The notes below the pieces were generated by a model that worked only from the letters and a program-made list of their open reading frames with translations, ran no database searches and had not been told where the DNA came from. A DNA stretch of 5,988 bases from Tannerellaceae bacterium. GTDB taxonomy: Bacteria; Bacteroidota; Bacteroidia; Bacteroidales; Tannerellaceae. The stretch lies in contig JAISRY010000177.1 of the NCBI GenBank assembly GCA_031273385.1, positions 1-5,988 of the forward strand, given 5' to 3'. The position numbers and the translations under genes were made by a program. Positions 5,918 to 5,988 of this stretch are shown here, piece after piece; the stretch's first letter is position 1; each line of letters begins with the position of its first letter.

Positions 5918-5988
5918 CTATGTGACATTTTTTGCACATGACAAAATTACTGTTTTTTTCTTAAACTCTCACCTTTTAATTCAAGTCG

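Larger units (their letters stand above)
4896..5988. other. 1.1-kb gene-free repeat mosaic
   Basis: From the yciO stop to the end of the window I find no open frame with a credible start, family likeness or coding composition, and no tRNA or rRNA. Apart from the listed repeats it is A/T-rich filler, notably 5651-5718, 5750-5850 and 5918-5988. The last 70 bases hold T-runs and a short TGTG/CACA inverted pair (from 5921) but no clear TAnnTTTG promoter. The next gene presumably starts beyond the window. Confidence 0.75.

Noticed and set aside
5921..5960. Promoter near the window end
   Set aside because: TTTG-like and TACTGTTT sequences occur, but the -7 consensus is not matched and no downstream gene is visible.

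Overview
The window looks like chromosomal DNA from a member of the Bacteroidales. A Parabacteroides or Tannerella-like genus is my guess and is not proven. The reasons are: a Bacteroidetes-type enoyl-ACP reductase with the signature YNDMADAK; a PorT-like outer-membrane beta-barrel protein; weak or absent Shine-Dalgarno sequences; and a perfect TAnnTTTG -7 promoter element in front of fabI. Base composition in the genes is roughly half G+C.

Layout. Positions 3-119 (+) hold the last 38 codons of a 4Fe-4S ferredoxin-type protein. Positions 191-2653 (-) encode PriA, the replication-restart helicase, which converges on that fragment. Just upstream of priA on the same strand, 41 bases away, is a 200-residue secreted beta-barrel protein (2695-3297, -); the two may be co-transcribed. 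A 103-bp intergenic region then carries divergent promoters. On the + strand follow fabI (3401-4258, enoyl-ACP reductase) and, 28 bases later, a YciO/Sua5/YrdC-family gene (4287-4895), probably in one operon. All five genes are housekeeping or envelope functions. Nothing in the coding part suggests recent transfer.

The unusual part is the last 1.1 kb (4896-5988). It has no credible gene and is built largely from short repeats: a 7-bp tandem repeat starting at the yciO stop codon (4896-4930); a 374-bp interrupted palindrome whose 155-bp arms align without a gap, including a perfect 55-bp block (4938-5311); a 21-bp repeat in two copies (5329-5368); a different 21-bp repeat in four copies (5455-5538); a 22-bp repeat in five copies with a palindromic ACAATTGT core (5541-5650); a dispersed-repeat-like sequence (5719-5749); and a 23-bp repeat in two copies (5875-5917). 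The arms of the large palindrome each carry four GTGAA motifs spaced 11, 10 and 11 bp, so they lie on one face of the helix. The recurrent period of 21-23 bp is about two helical turns. I cannot assign a function. A non-autonomous mobile element, a structured RNA or terminator, or an array of protein-binding sites are the main options.
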